Below, piece after piece: positions 40,335 to 48,701 of a stretch of 64,000 bases of DNA (within the stretch, counting starts at the first letter, position 1; every line of letters begins with the position of its first letter). A model generated the notes under the pieces. It ran no database searches, was not told the DNA's origin, and saw only the letters and a program-made list of their open reading frames with translations. Made by a program: the position numbers and the translations under genes. This stretch comes from Georgenia ruanii (lineage in GTDB: Bacteria > Actinomycetota > Actinomycetes > Actinomycetales > Actinomycetaceae): NCBI RefSeq assembly GCF_009193175.1, contig NZ_VUKE01000002.1:1-64000 (forward strand). The letters run 5' to 3'.

Positions 40335-41009
40335 TCAGCTGGCTGGCGCCGCAACCTCGGACTCGTAGAACGTCCGGACACGCAGCCGGGCGTTGTCGAG
40401 GTGCTGCGTCAGCTCGTGGAGGGCCGGGCCGGGATCGCCGGCGCGGATGAGGTCGGCGAGGGTGTAGTGGCTGCCGATCGACGGGGCGAGGTCCTTGTAG
40501 GTCTCTCGTGAAGACAGCAGGACCATCTCGATGCTGGGTCGGTACTGCGCCCAGATCGCGGTGAGCCGGCTGTGGCCGGCGGCCTGGTAAAAGCTGGAGT
40601 GAAAGCGGGAGTCCGCCTCGGCGAAGGCCTGCGCCTCGCCGCTGGCCACGGCGGCCTCCATCTCGTGCAGGGCGCCATCGAGCGAGGCCGTCAGACCCTG
40701 CGGGTTGCGCTCCATCGCCAGGGGCAGGGCGGTGCTCTCGAGCATGTGGCGCAGCGAGAACAGCTCGTCGATGTCGACGGCGGTGAGGCCGCGGATCTTC
40801 GCGCGGCGGCCGCGCGAGGTCACCAGGCCCTCCGCCACGAGGATCTTCAGGGCGTCGCGCACGGGACCGCGGCTCACGCCGAACTGGTTCGCCAGCGCCT
40901 CCTCGACCACGGGCGTGCCGTCGTCGATGCGCCGGGTGGCGATGAGGCGCCGCAGCTCGCCGGCGATCTGCTCGCCGAGCGAGTTCTGCTGGATGGGGGT
41001 GATCTCCAT
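40335..41009 (-). CDS. GntR family (FadR subgroup) regulator
   Basis: This is a 224-residue GntR/FCD-type regulator. The winged helix occupies residues about 8-72 (LGEQIAGELRRLIATRRI, VVEEALANQFGVSRGPVRDALKIL, VAEGLVTSRGRRAKI), and an all-helical FCD effector domain follows, with LRHMLESTALPLAM and the metal-binding-type His positions in SRFHSSFYQAAGH. It probably represses the tct operon until the acid substrate is present. ATG 41009 has GGAG eight bases upstream. Heptanucleotide repeats right in front of the gene are a good candidate for its binding site. Confidence 0.92.
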   Translation of the reverse strand: MEITPIQQNSLGEQIAGELRRLIATRRIDDGTPVVEEALANQFGVSRGPVRDALKILVAEGLVTSRGRRAKIRGLTAVDIDELFSLRHMLESTALPLAMERNPQGLTASLDGALHEMEAAVASGEAQAFAEADSRFHSSFYQAAGHSRLTAIWAQYRPSIEMVLLSSRETYKDLAPSIGSHYTLADLIRAGDPGPALHELTQHLDNARLRVRTFYESEVAAPAS

Positions 41010-41024
41010 GCGGCGGACTCCATT

Positions 41025-41051
41025 GTTAACCGTTAACCGTTGACCGTTTCC
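41025..41051. promoter_or_regulatory. Tandem GTTAACC repeats upstream of the GntR gene
   Basis: GTTAACC (41025-41031), GTTAACC (41032-41038), GTTGACC (41039-41045) and GTTTCC (41046-41051) follow each other without gaps, 16 bases before the GntR start. GTTAAC is itself palindromic. This looks like an operator array for autoregulation. Confidence 0.5.
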
Positions 41052-41159
41052 AAGATGGAACACTGTGGCGTCGGTAACGTCAAATCAGGTTCCGGTTGGC
41101 GGGACGACCAGGTCCTCGACCTGGGTGGGTGGCGGGCGCTAGGAGCGCGGCGGTCGCGA

Positions 41160-41250
41160 GTCTGGGCGCGCGAGTCTGGGCGCGGGCGCGGGCGCGGGCG
41201 CGCGCGGGCGCGCGCGCGTGGGCGCGGTGCGCGGTGCGCGGTCCGCGAGG
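41160..41250. repeat. Alternating GC tract
   Basis: A stretch made almost entirely of CG and GC dinucleotides plus GGGCGC units, with a purely alternating CGCGCGGGCGCGCGCGCG core at about 41197-41215. Such DNA can adopt Z-form and often stalls polymerase. It separates the GntR and DeoR regulator genes. Confidence 0.6.
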
Positions 41251-41283
41251 CGTGCGGTCGCGCCGCGGCGCGACCCCGAGGCC

Positions 41284-42036
41284 TCAGTCGCTGCTCGGTG
41301 TCACCCGGATCAGTGGCACGGGGAACCGGGCCGCCCGGATCGGGTCGAGCGTGTCGTCGGTGATCCCCGCGGTGAAGTTGTCGAACCCGAAGACCTTGAA
41401 GAGCGCCTCGCGGCCGAACTTCGTCGAGTCCGCGACGAAGAAGGCCTCCGAGGCGATGGACCGCATCTTGCGCTTGAGCTCGATGGCGTAGCTGCTGGAC
41501 GCGTAGATGCCGTCGTCCATGACGGTGCCGGCGCCGAAGACGGCCACGTTCACGCGCATGGTCTCGAGCTGCTGGATCGACGCCGGTCCCCACATCGAGG
41601 TGCTGGTCGGCAGCAGCTCGCCGCCGATGAAGGCGAGGTTGATCTGCGGCTTGCTCGCGATCTCCAGCCCGATGTGCAGGTCGTTGGTGACGACGGTCAA
41701 CCGGGCGTGGTCGAGGTGGCGGGCGACCTCGAGGCAGGTCGTGCCGCTGTCGAGCAGGACGGTCTGCCCCTCGTGGATGCGTTCGGCCATCGCCGCGCCG
41801 ATGGCCCGCTTCTCGGGCAGCTGGGGATCCCGTTCGGAGACGGGCCGGCCGTTCTCCCCGGCGCCCGTCGGCGCGGCGGCGCCACCGTGGGTGCGCACCA
41901 CGACGCCGTCGGCGGCGAGGCGGTCGAGGTCGCGGCGGATGGTGGAGCTGTCCACGGCGAACCGCTGCGCGAGGGCGGTGACGCTCTGGAAGCCGCGCTG
42001 CTCGACGAGCTCGGCGATCTGCTGGCGGCGCGACAT
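41284..42036 (-). CDS. DeoR family sugar-phosphate-responsive regulator
   Basis: This is a 250-residue DeoR-type regulator. The N-terminal helix-turn-helix is RRQQIAELVEQRGFQSVTALA with DSSTIRRDLDRLAADG, and the DeoRC sensor domain has VLLDSGTTCLEVARHL and TVVTNDLHIGLEIA, which bind phosphosugars in characterised members. ATG 42036 has GGAAGG six bases upstream. It is divergent from the sugar ABC/kinase operon, which is the obvious target; palindromic candidate operators lie in the 210-base gap. Confidence 0.93.
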   Translation of the reverse strand: MSRRQQIAELVEQRGFQSVTALAQRFAVDSSTIRRDLDRLAADGVVVRTHGGAAAPTGAGENGRPVSERDPQLPEKRAIGAAMAERIHEGQTVLLDSGTTCLEVARHLDHARLTVVTNDLHIGLEIASKPQINLAFIGGELLPTSTSMWGPASIQQLETMRVNVAVFGAGTVMDDGIYASSSYAIELKRKMRSIASEAFFVADSTKFGREALFKVFGFDNFTAGITDDTLDPIRAARFPVPLIRVTPSSD

Positions 42037-42075
42037 CGTTGACCTTCCGCTTGACCTGGGCAAAGGGTACCAACC

Positions 42076-42124
42076 TGCACGAAACCGTGCATGAAGTGCC
42101 TGGAACCGTGCTCATTCTTGCACG
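42076..42124. promoter_or_regulatory. Candidate DeoR operators
   Basis: TGCACG-AAAC-CGTGCA (42076-42091) is a perfect 6-bp inverted repeat, and a weaker copy CGTGC-N8-GCACG lies at 42107-42124. Both are between the DeoR gene and the sugar operon promoter. Confidence 0.5.
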
Positions 42125-42129
42125 ACTCA

Positions 42130-42159
42130 TTGGACTTTCAGACGGCGGCCCCCTAATGT
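42130..42159 (+). promoter_or_regulatory. Sigma-70-like promoter of the sugar operon
   Basis: TTGGAC (42130-42135) and TAATGT (42154-42159) are separated by 18 bases, the best -35/-10 pair I found in the window. Transcription would start near 42166 and give a leader of about 80 bases containing the inverted repeat GTCAG-GAAT-CTGAC. Confidence 0.5.
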
Positions 42160-42248
42160 GTGCGCCAAGTCAGGAATCTGACGCACGAAAACGGGAATAG
42201 ATGCGCGGACGTAGGCGTCCCTGCGCACCATCACGAGGGAGTGAACGG

Positions 42249-43292
42249 ATGAGGAACAAGCGCGCCGCGGGCGTTGTCGCCGCGGGACTGGCCACCCTGC
42301 TCTTGGCCGCCTGCGGCTCCGTCAACGACGGCGCCGCCGCGAGCGGCGACAAGGCTTCGAGCGGCGGGAGCGGCTCGGACCAGACGATGGTCACGGTCGT
42401 CAAGGTCAAGGGCATCGCCTGGTTCGACCGCATGGACGAGGGCGTCGTCGCCTATGGCGAGCGGACGGGCATCGACACGCGCACCGAGGGCGGTGACGAC
42501 GTCTCCCCGGAGAAGCAGATCCAGATCATCCAGGACCTCATCGCCCAGAAGCCGACCGCCATCACCGTCGTGCCCAACTCGCCCGAGGCGCTCTCCGCGG
42601 TCCTGAAGCAGGCTCAGGCCCAGGGGATCAAGGTCGTCGCGCACGAGGCGACGGGCATCGAGAACGTCGACATCGACATCGAGGCCTTCGACAACGCCGA
42701 CTACGGCATCGACATCATGGAGAACCTCGCCCAGTGCATGGGTGAGGAGGGCAAGTACGTCCAGTTCGTCGGCGGCCTCACCGCCAAGACCCACATGGAG
42801 TGGGTCGGCGCCGCCTACGACTACCAGACCGAGAACTACCCGAACATGACGCGGGTCGAGACCCCGATCGAGAGCACCGACAACGAGACGGCCGCGTACG
42901 AGAAGGCCAAGGAGATCCTCGCCAAGCACCCGGACATCAAGGGCTTCCAGGGCTCCGCCGGCAACGACGTGCCGGGCATCGCCCGCGCCATCGAGGAGGC
43001 CGGCCTCGAGGACAAGGTCTGCAACATGGGCACCTCGATCCCGTCGGCCGCCGCCAAGTACCTGGCGACCGGCTCGATCGACAAGATCTTCTTCTGGGAC
43101 CCCGCGCTCGCCGGTGAGGCCCAGCTGGAGATCGCCCGCATCCTCGCCGAGGGCGGCACGATCGAGGAGGGCACCGACCTGGGCATCGAGGGCTACAACA
43201 GCCTTCGCAAGATGGACGGGTACGACAACGTCTTCGTCGGCGACGCCGGCATCGCGGCCGACGCCGAGGCGGCCAAGCAGTACAACTTCTGA
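42249..43292 (+). CDS. LsrB/RhaS-like sugar-binding lipoprotein
   Basis: This is a 347-residue periplasmic-binding protein type 1 with a lipobox (TLLLAACGS, Cys22). The mature protein begins MVTVVKVKGIAWFDRMDEG, and ITVVPNSPEAL and VVAHEAT are typical of the AI-2/rhamnose-binding branch. The ligand is not predictable: members bind AI-2, rhamnose, autoinducer-like sugars or polyols. It is the first gene of the operon, with GAGGGAG seven bases before ATG. A strong hairpin separates it from the ATPase gene. Confidence 0.9.
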   Translation: MRNKRAAGVVAAGLATLLLAACGSVNDGAAASGDKASSGGSGSDQTMVTVVKVKGIAWFDRMDEGVVAYGERTGIDTRTEGGDDVSPEKQIQIIQDLIAQKPTAITVVPNSPEALSAVLKQAQAQGIKVVAHEATGIENVDIDIEAFDNADYGIDIMENLAQCMGEEGKYVQFVGGLTAKTHMEWVGAAYDYQTENYPNMTRVETPIESTDNETAAYEKAKEILAKHPDIKGFQGSAGNDVPGIARAIEEAGLEDKVCNMGTSIPSAAAKYLATGSIDKIFFWDPALAGEAQLEIARILAEGGTIEEGTDLGIEGYNSLRKMDGYDNVFVGDAGIAADAEAAKQYNF

Positions 43293-43302
43293 TCCGTCCC
43301 CA

Positions 43303-43336
43303 GGCGCGGGGCGGACGCAGCGGTCCGCCCCGCGCC
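43303..43336 (+). terminator. Intra-operon hairpin after the sugar-binding protein gene
   Basis: A perfect 14-bp stem (43303-43316 with 43323-43336) and six-base loop begins ten bases after the stop codon. Position and strength match hairpins that raise binding-protein expression over the membrane components. Confidence 0.65.
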
Positions 43337-43356
43337 GGTGTCGAGAGGCGCACGGC

Positions 43357-44871
43357 ATGACAACCACCGCCCGTTCGGGCACCCCAGCACCCGTCCTCGA
43401 GGTGCGCGACATCGTCAAGACCTTCGGCGGCGTGACCGCCCTGGGCGGGGTGTCGCTCGACCTGCGTCCCGGCGAGGTCCTCTGCCTCGCCGGCGAGAAC
43501 GGCTGCGGCAAGTCCACCCTGATCAAGATCATCTCCGGCGCGGAGAAGCCCGACGCGGGCGCCATCGTGGTGGACGGCGCGACCTACGCGTCGATGGACA
43601 CCACCGACGCCATCAAGAGCGGGATCCAGGTCATCTACCAGGACTTCTCGCTCTTCCCCAACCTCACGGTCGCCGAGAACATCGTCTTCACCTCGGCCAT
43701 CGGCGCCCGCCGGCGGTTCTTCAACCCGCGCGCCGCGCGCCCGGCCGCCCAACGGATCGTCGACGACCTGGGCCTGACCCTCGACCTGGACGCCGAGGTC
43801 GGCACCCTGTCGGTCGCGGACAGGCAGCTCACGGCGATCTGCCGCTCCCTCGTCGACGAGGCGCGGGTGATCATCATGGACGAGCCCACCACGGCCCTCA
43901 CCCACACCGAGGTCGCGCACCTGTTCGCGATCGTCGAGCGGCTGCGGGCCCGCGGCGTGGCCTTCATCTTCGTCTCCCACAAGCTCGACGAGGTCCTGGC
44001 GATCTCCGACCGCGTGACCGTGCTGCGCTCCGGCCGGCACGTCGTCACCGCCCCGGCGGCGGACCTCGACCCCCGCAGCATCGCCCAGCACATGACCGGG
44101 CAGGAGGTCGACGACTCCCGGCGGGTCACCGAGCTCGTCCCCGGCGCCGCGCCGGTGCTGGAGGTGGCGGGGCTCACCCTCCCGGGCGCCTTCCGCGACG
44201 TCTCCTTCACGCTGCGCCGCGGCGAGATCCTGGGCCTCACCGGCCTGCTCGGCTCCGGCCGCACCGAGATCGCCGAGTCCCTCTTCGGCGTCCACCCGTA
44301 CCAGTCCGGGACGGTGACGGTGGACGGCGTCCCGACGGCGGTGCGCCGCATCGACGACGCCATCGCGGCGGGCATCGGGTACGTCCCCGAGGACCGCCTC
44401 ACCCAGGGCCTGTTCCTCGAGAAGTCCATCGCGGACAACATCATCGCCAGCTCCGCCGAGCGGCACCGCACCCGCTGGCGCACCCTCGACAAGCGCGCGA
44501 TCCGCACCACCATCGACACCCTGTTCCGCCGGCTGCGGGTCAAGGCGCCGAACGTCCAGGCGCCCGTGCGCTCCCTCTCCGGCGGCAACGCCCAGCGGGT
44601 GGTGCTCGCCAAGTGGCTCGCGCGCCGGCCCAAGGTGCTCATGCTCAACGGGCCGACCGTCGGGGTGGACGTCGGCTCCAAGTCCGAGATCCTCGACATC
44701 CTGCGCGCGCAGGCCGCCGAGGGCATGGGCGTCATCGTCATCTCCGACGACGTCCCCGAGCTCGTCGCCTGCTGCCACCGCGTGCTGGTGGTGCGCCACG
44801 GCCGGGTCGTGGAGGAGCTCGCCGGCGAGGACGTCGACGTCGACAGCATCCGGAAGAAGGTGGCCGCATGA
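43357..44871 (+). CDS. Sugar ABC transporter ATPase (double-domain)
   Basis: This 504-residue protein has two ABC domains, as in RbsA/LsrA. Domain one has Walker A GENGCGKST, Walker B VIIMDEPTTAL and a degenerate signature LSVADRQ; domain two has a degenerate Walker A GLLGSGRTE but a good signature LSGGNAQ. This asymmetry is normal for the family. ATG 43357 follows GAGAGG at a slightly long spacing. The stop overlaps the first permease as ATGA. Confidence 0.93.
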   Translation: MTTTARSGTPAPVLEVRDIVKTFGGVTALGGVSLDLRPGEVLCLAGENGCGKSTLIKIISGAEKPDAGAIVVDGATYASMDTTDAIKSGIQVIYQDFSLFPNLTVAENIVFTSAIGARRRFFNPRAARPAAQRIVDDLGLTLDLDAEVGTLSVADRQLTAICRSLVDEARVIIMDEPTTALTHTEVAHLFAIVERLRARGVAFIFVSHKLDEVLAISDRVTVLRSGRHVVTAPAADLDPRSIAQHMTGQEVDDSRRVTELVPGAAPVLEVAGLTLPGAFRDVSFTLRRGEILGLTGLLGSGRTEIAESLFGVHPYQSGTVTVDGVPTAVRRIDDAIAAGIGYVPEDRLTQGLFLEKSIADNIIASSAERHRTRWRTLDKRAIRTTIDTLFRRLRVKAPNVQAPVRSLSGGNAQRVVLAKWLARRPKVLMLNGPTVGVDVGSKSEILDILRAQAAEGMGVIVISDDVPELVACCHRVLVVRHGRVVEELAGEDVDVDSIRKKVAA

Positions 44872-45956
44872 GTGCGGACAGGTCCCCGGCGGCGTGGGCG
44901 CGCCGCCTGCGCGGGCGGAACAACGAGGGCGTCCTCGCAGTCGTGCTGCTCGTGCTCGTCATCGGCATGTCGATCGCCAACCCGGCGTTCTTCTCGCTGC
45001 CGACCGCGTTCGGCATCCTGCGCAGCGCGATCGTGCCGATGATCTTCGCCCTCGGCGTGCTGCTGGTCATCATCTCAGGCGGCATCGACATGTCGTTCGC
45101 GGCGATCGCGGTGTTCGCCGCCTACACGACCATCAAGCTGCAGCTGGCCGGCGGGTTCGACCTCGGCCTCGTCGGCGCCTTCGTCATGGCCCTGGTCCTC
45201 GGGGCCGGGCTCGGTGCGATCAACGGCTTCCTCATCGCGAAGTTCCGCCTGCCGACGATGATCGTCACGCTCGGCACCCGCGGCATCTTCACCGGGGCGC
45301 TGCTCACCTACGTCGGCTCCCGCTACATCGCCGACCTGCCGGCGGGCATGGCCTCGGCCTCGACCACCAACCTCGTCGCGGTGACGTCCCCGACCGGCAA
45401 CGCCTACCTGCACGTCATGGTCCTGCCGGCGATCCTCCTGGCGACCCTCATCGCCTGGGTGCTGCGCCGGACGATGTTCGGCCGCAGCATCTACGCCATC
45501 GGCGGCGACACCGAGGCCGCCCGCCGCGCCGGGATCCGCGTGGTCCGCACGCAGGTGTGGATGTACGTGCTCGTCGGGATGATGGCCGCCGTCGGCGGCA
45601 TGGTCTACATGATCATGGGCCGCAGCGGCACCCCGCAGGAGCTGGTCGGCGGCGAGCTGGACATCATCGCCGCCGTCGTCCTCGGCGGGGCGTCGATCTT
45701 CGGCGGCCGCGGCTCCGTGACCGGCACCGTGCTCGGCGTCCTGCTCATCCAGGTCATCAACAACAGCCTCATCCTCGCCGGGGTGCCCAGCGCCTGGCAG
45801 CGCACCGCGGTCGGCCTGCTGCTCGTCGTCGGCGTCGGCATCCAGGCGATCGCCGCCCGTCGCTCCGCCCGCAGGATCCGGACCACCGACGCGGCCGACG
45901 ACGGCGAGGCCGGCCCGGCCCCGGCCCCCGCCCAGCACGAGAAGGTGACGGCATGA
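44868..45956 (+). CDS. Sugar ABC transporter permease 1
   Basis: This is a 362-residue BPD_transp_2-type permease with about nine to ten helices. ISGGIDMSFAAIAVFAAY is the conserved early helix-loop of RbsC-like proteins, and GGDTEAARRAGI is the ATPase-contact loop. The C-terminus is a polar tail. It starts within the ATPase stop (ATGA) and ends overlapping the second permease (ATGA), so translation of all three is coupled. It pairs with permease 2 as a heterodimer, as in LsrCD. Confidence 0.92.
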   Translation: MSADRSPAAWARRLRGRNNEGVLAVVLLVLVIGMSIANPAFFSLPTAFGILRSAIVPMIFALGVLLVIISGGIDMSFAAIAVFAAYTTIKLQLAGGFDLGLVGAFVMALVLGAGLGAINGFLIAKFRLPTMIVTLGTRGIFTGALLTYVGSRYIADLPAGMASASTTNLVAVTSPTGNAYLHVMVLPAILLATLIAWVLRRTMFGRSIYAIGGDTEAARRAGIRVVRTQVWMYVLVGMMAAVGGMVYMIMGRSGTPQELVGGELDIIAAVVLGGASIFGGRGSVTGTVLGVLLIQVINNSLILAGVPSAWQRTAVGLLLVVGVGIQAIAARRSARRIRTTDAADDGEAGPAPAPAQHEKVTA

Positions 45957-47032
45957 ACGACGCCCAGCAGCCGATGCGACGGCTCAACCGGTCCGTCGAC
46001 TCCCGGTGGCAGGACCTGCTCGGCAGGGTGCACGTGGACCGCAGCGCGCGGCGGATGCTGCTGCTCGTCATCGCCGCGTTCGCGCTCTTCACCGCGCTCA
46101 ACCCCGCGGTGTTCCTCAGCCCGATCAATCTGCAGAACATCGCGCTCGCCTCGCCCGAGGTCGGCGTGCTCGCCCTGGCGATGATGCTCGCGATGCTCAC
46201 CGGCGGGATCGACCTCTCGCTCGTGTCCATCGCGAGCCTGACGGCGATCACCATGTCGACGCTCCACACGGCCATCGCGGCCAGCGACCCGGCCCGGGCC
46301 GACCAGCTGTTCCCGGTCATCACCGTCGTGGGCCTGCTCGTGGGCGTCGTCGGCGGGTTCCTCAACGGCGTCCTCGTCGCCTGGATCGGCATCACCCCGA
46401 TCCTCGCGACGCTGGGCACGATGCAGATCTACAACGGCATCGCGGTCGCCTGGACCGGCGGCAAGACGCTCTACGGCGCGCCGGCGGGGCTGACGGCCCT
46501 CGGGCAGTCGACCGTCGGCGGGGTCCCCACCCTGTTCGTCGTCTTCGTCGTCGTCGCCCTGGCGATCGGGCTGCTCGTCAACCGCACCCCGCTCGGCCTG
46601 AAGGTCACGCTGCAGGGCGCCAACCCGACCGCCGCGCGCTTCTCCGGCATCAACAGCTCCCGGGTGCTCATGAGCACCTACCTGACCACCGGCCTGCTCG
46701 GCGGCGTCGCCGGGGTGCTGTTCCTCGCCCGCAACCCCACCGCCTCGGCCGACTACGGCGCCTCGTACGTGCTGCTCGTCGTGGTCATCGCCGTCCTCGC
46801 CGGCACCAACCCCAACGGCGGCTTCGCGACGGTGCTCGGCGTCGTGCTGGCGACCTTCACCCTGCAGATCGTCCAGAGCGGCTTCACCGCCGTGCGCCTC
46901 TCCGCCTTCGAGTACGCCATGGCCCAGGGCCTCATCCTCGTGGCCGTGATGGTCCTCGACCAGGTCAAGTGGCGCCGGCGACGGCGGCCGGCACCCCCCG
47001 TCGGCGCGGCCGGCGCGACGACCACCGCGTGA
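45953..47032 (+). CDS. Sugar ABC transporter permease 2
   Basis: This 359-residue permease is of the same family as the preceding one. TGGIDLSLVSIASLTAI and GANPTAARFSGI are the matching motifs. About nine to ten helices, with short cytoplasmic ends. The presence of two different permease genes with a two-domain ATPase is the layout of AI-2 (Lsr) and rhamnose transporters. Spacing of 35 bases to the DhaK-like gene suggests one long operon. Confidence 0.92.
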   Translation: MNDAQQPMRRLNRSVDSRWQDLLGRVHVDRSARRMLLLVIAAFALFTALNPAVFLSPINLQNIALASPEVGVLALAMMLAMLTGGIDLSLVSIASLTAITMSTLHTAIAASDPARADQLFPVITVVGLLVGVVGGFLNGVLVAWIGITPILATLGTMQIYNGIAVAWTGGKTLYGAPAGLTALGQSTVGGVPTLFVVFVVVALAIGLLVNRTPLGLKVTLQGANPTAARFSGINSSRVLMSTYLTTGLLGGVAGVLFLARNPTASADYGASYVLLVVVIAVLAGTNPNGGFATVLGVVLATFTLQIVQSGFTAVRLSAFEYAMAQGLILVAVMVLDQVKWRRRRRPAPPVGAAGATTTA

Positions 47033-47067
47033 GCGTGACCCCCACCAGCCTCGACGAAAGGAACGTC

Positions 47068-48069
47068 ATGAGAAAGATCATCAACAAGCCCGAGAACTTC
47101 GTCGACGAGATGATCGAGGGCATCCTCCTCGCCCACCCGGACCAGGTGAAGACCCCGGGCGAGGACCCCCGCATCCTCGTGCGGGCGGACGCCCCCGTCG
47201 CCGGCCAGGTCGGCATCGTCACCGGCGGCGGCTCCGGCCACCTGCCGCTCTTCAAGGGCTACGTCGGCCAGGGGCTCGCCTCCGGGGTGGCGATCGGCAA
47301 CGTCTTCAGCTCGCCGAGCTCCCAGCAGGTCTTCGAGGCCACCAAGGCCGTCGACGGCGGCCGCGGCGTGCTCTACCTGTACGGCAACTATGGCGGCGAC
47401 GTCTTCAACTTCGACCTCGCCGCGGACCTGGCCGAGCTCGAGGACATCGAGACCCGCACCGTGCTCGGCCGCGACGACGTCGCCAGCCAGCCCAAGGAGC
47501 GCAAGCACGACCGCCGCGGCGTCGCCGGCATCTTCTTCGCCTACAAGGCCGCCGGCGCGGCCGCCGAGCGCGGCGACAGCCTCGAGGAGGTCGCCGCCGT
47601 CGCCGAGGACGTCGTCGAGCACACCGCCACGATGGGCATCGGCCTGTCCCCGACGATCCTCCCCACCACGGGCGAGCCGAGCTTCGACGTGCCCGCCGGC
47701 GAGATGGAGGTCGGTATCGGCATCCACGGCGAGCCCGGCATTCACCGCGGCCCGCTGGAGACGGCCGACGAGATCACCGACCGCCTCGTCTCCGCGCTCG
47801 TCGCGGACCTCGGGATCACCGCCGGCGACCGCGTGGCCGTGCTCGTCAACGGGCTCGGCGCCACGCCGCTGGAGGAGCTGTACGTGATGTACCGCCGCGT
47901 GCACCAGCTGCTCGCCGACCGCGGCGTCACCATCGAGCGCCGGTACGTCGGCGAGTACGCCACGAGCCTGGAGATGGCCGGGGCGTCCATCTCGCTGCTC
48001 ACGCTCGACGACGCCCGCCTCGCCCTGCTCGACGCGCCCGCCGCGTCCCCGTTCTTCCAGGAGGTCTGA
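47068..48069 (+). CDS. dhaK: DhaK-like sugar kinase substrate-binding subunit
   Basis: This 333-residue protein is the DhaK half of a dihydroxyacetone-type kinase. GGGSGHLPLFKGYVG near residues 52-66 binds substrate, and GIGIHGEPGIH carries the covalent-hemiaminal His (His220). It is a full-length family member. In DhaKLM systems phosphate comes from the PTS via DhaM; no DhaM, EI or HPr gene is here, so either an ATP-dependent split enzyme or a distant DhaM must serve. The sugar-transporter context suggests a four- or five-carbon ketose rather than dihydroxyacetone; this is inference. GAAAGG precedes ATG 47068. Confidence 0.9.
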   Translation: MRKIINKPENFVDEMIEGILLAHPDQVKTPGEDPRILVRADAPVAGQVGIVTGGGSGHLPLFKGYVGQGLASGVAIGNVFSSPSSQQVFEATKAVDGGRGVLYLYGNYGGDVFNFDLAADLAELEDIETRTVLGRDDVASQPKERKHDRRGVAGIFFAYKAAGAAAERGDSLEEVAAVAEDVVEHTATMGIGLSPTILPTTGEPSFDVPAGEMEVGIGIHGEPGIHRGPLETADEITDRLVSALVADLGITAGDRVAVLVNGLGATPLEELYVMYRRVHQLLADRGVTIERRYVGEYATSLEMAGASISLLTLDDARLALLDAPAASPFFQEV

Positions 48070-48074
48070 TCATC

Positions 48075-48701
48075 ATGCAGTCCACAGAGCTCGTCGGCGC
48101 CATCCAGCGCAGCCTCGCCGAGCTGGTCACGTACGCCGACGAGCTGCGCGACCTCGACCAGGCGCTGGGCGACGGCGACCTCGGCATCACCGTCTCGCTC
48201 GGCGCCAACGCCGTCATCGAGGCGCTCGGCGCCATCCCGGAGGACGCCCGCCCGTCCGAGATCGCCCGCGCCGCCGCCAAGGCCTTCGCCAACGCCAACC
48301 CCTCCACGATGGCGGCGCTGGTCGCCGGCGGCCTGCTCGCCGGGTCCAAGGCGTGGGCCGACGTCGAGGACGTCGACGTCGCGGCCGCCGCGGCCTTCGT
48401 CCGGGCGGCCGGGGACAACATCGCCCAGCGCGGCAAGACGCAGCTGGGGGACAAGACGATCCTCGACGCCATCCTGCCCGCGGCCGACGCGCTCGCCGCC
48501 GCGGCGGACGGCGCGGCCGGCCTCGAGGACGCCATCGCGGCGGCCGAGCGGGCCGTCGTCGAGACCCGCGACCTGCAGTCGCGCCGCGGCCGGGCGTCCT
48601 GGCTGCAGGAGCGCAGCATCGGCCTGCAGGACCCCGGCGCCACGGCGATGCTGCGGTTCCTGCAGTCCTGGCAGAAGGCCGCGGCGGTGGTGGCACGATG
48701 A
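48075..48701 (+). CDS. dhaL: DhaL-like nucleotide-binding subunit
   Basis: This is a 208-residue DhaL-type domain. The Mg-nucleotide aspartates are Asp28, Asp33 and Asp35 in LDQALGDGDLG; QLGDKTILDA and GRASWLQERSIGLQDPGA are the conserved later blocks. The segment usually reading GGSSG is replaced by ANPSTMAALVAGG, a visible deviation around the phosphate loop. With the upstream DhaK-like protein it would form a two-subunit kinase. It starts six bases after the previous stop and overlaps the dehydrogenase gene by four bases. Confidence 0.88.
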   Translation: MQSTELVGAIQRSLAELVTYADELRDLDQALGDGDLGITVSLGANAVIEALGAIPEDARPSEIARAAAKAFANANPSTMAALVAGGLLAGSKAWADVEDVDVAAAAAFVRAAGDNIAQRGKTQLGDKTILDAILPAADALAAAADGAAGLEDAIAAAERAVVETRDLQSRRGRASWLQERSIGLQDPGATAMLRFLQSWQKAAAVVAR

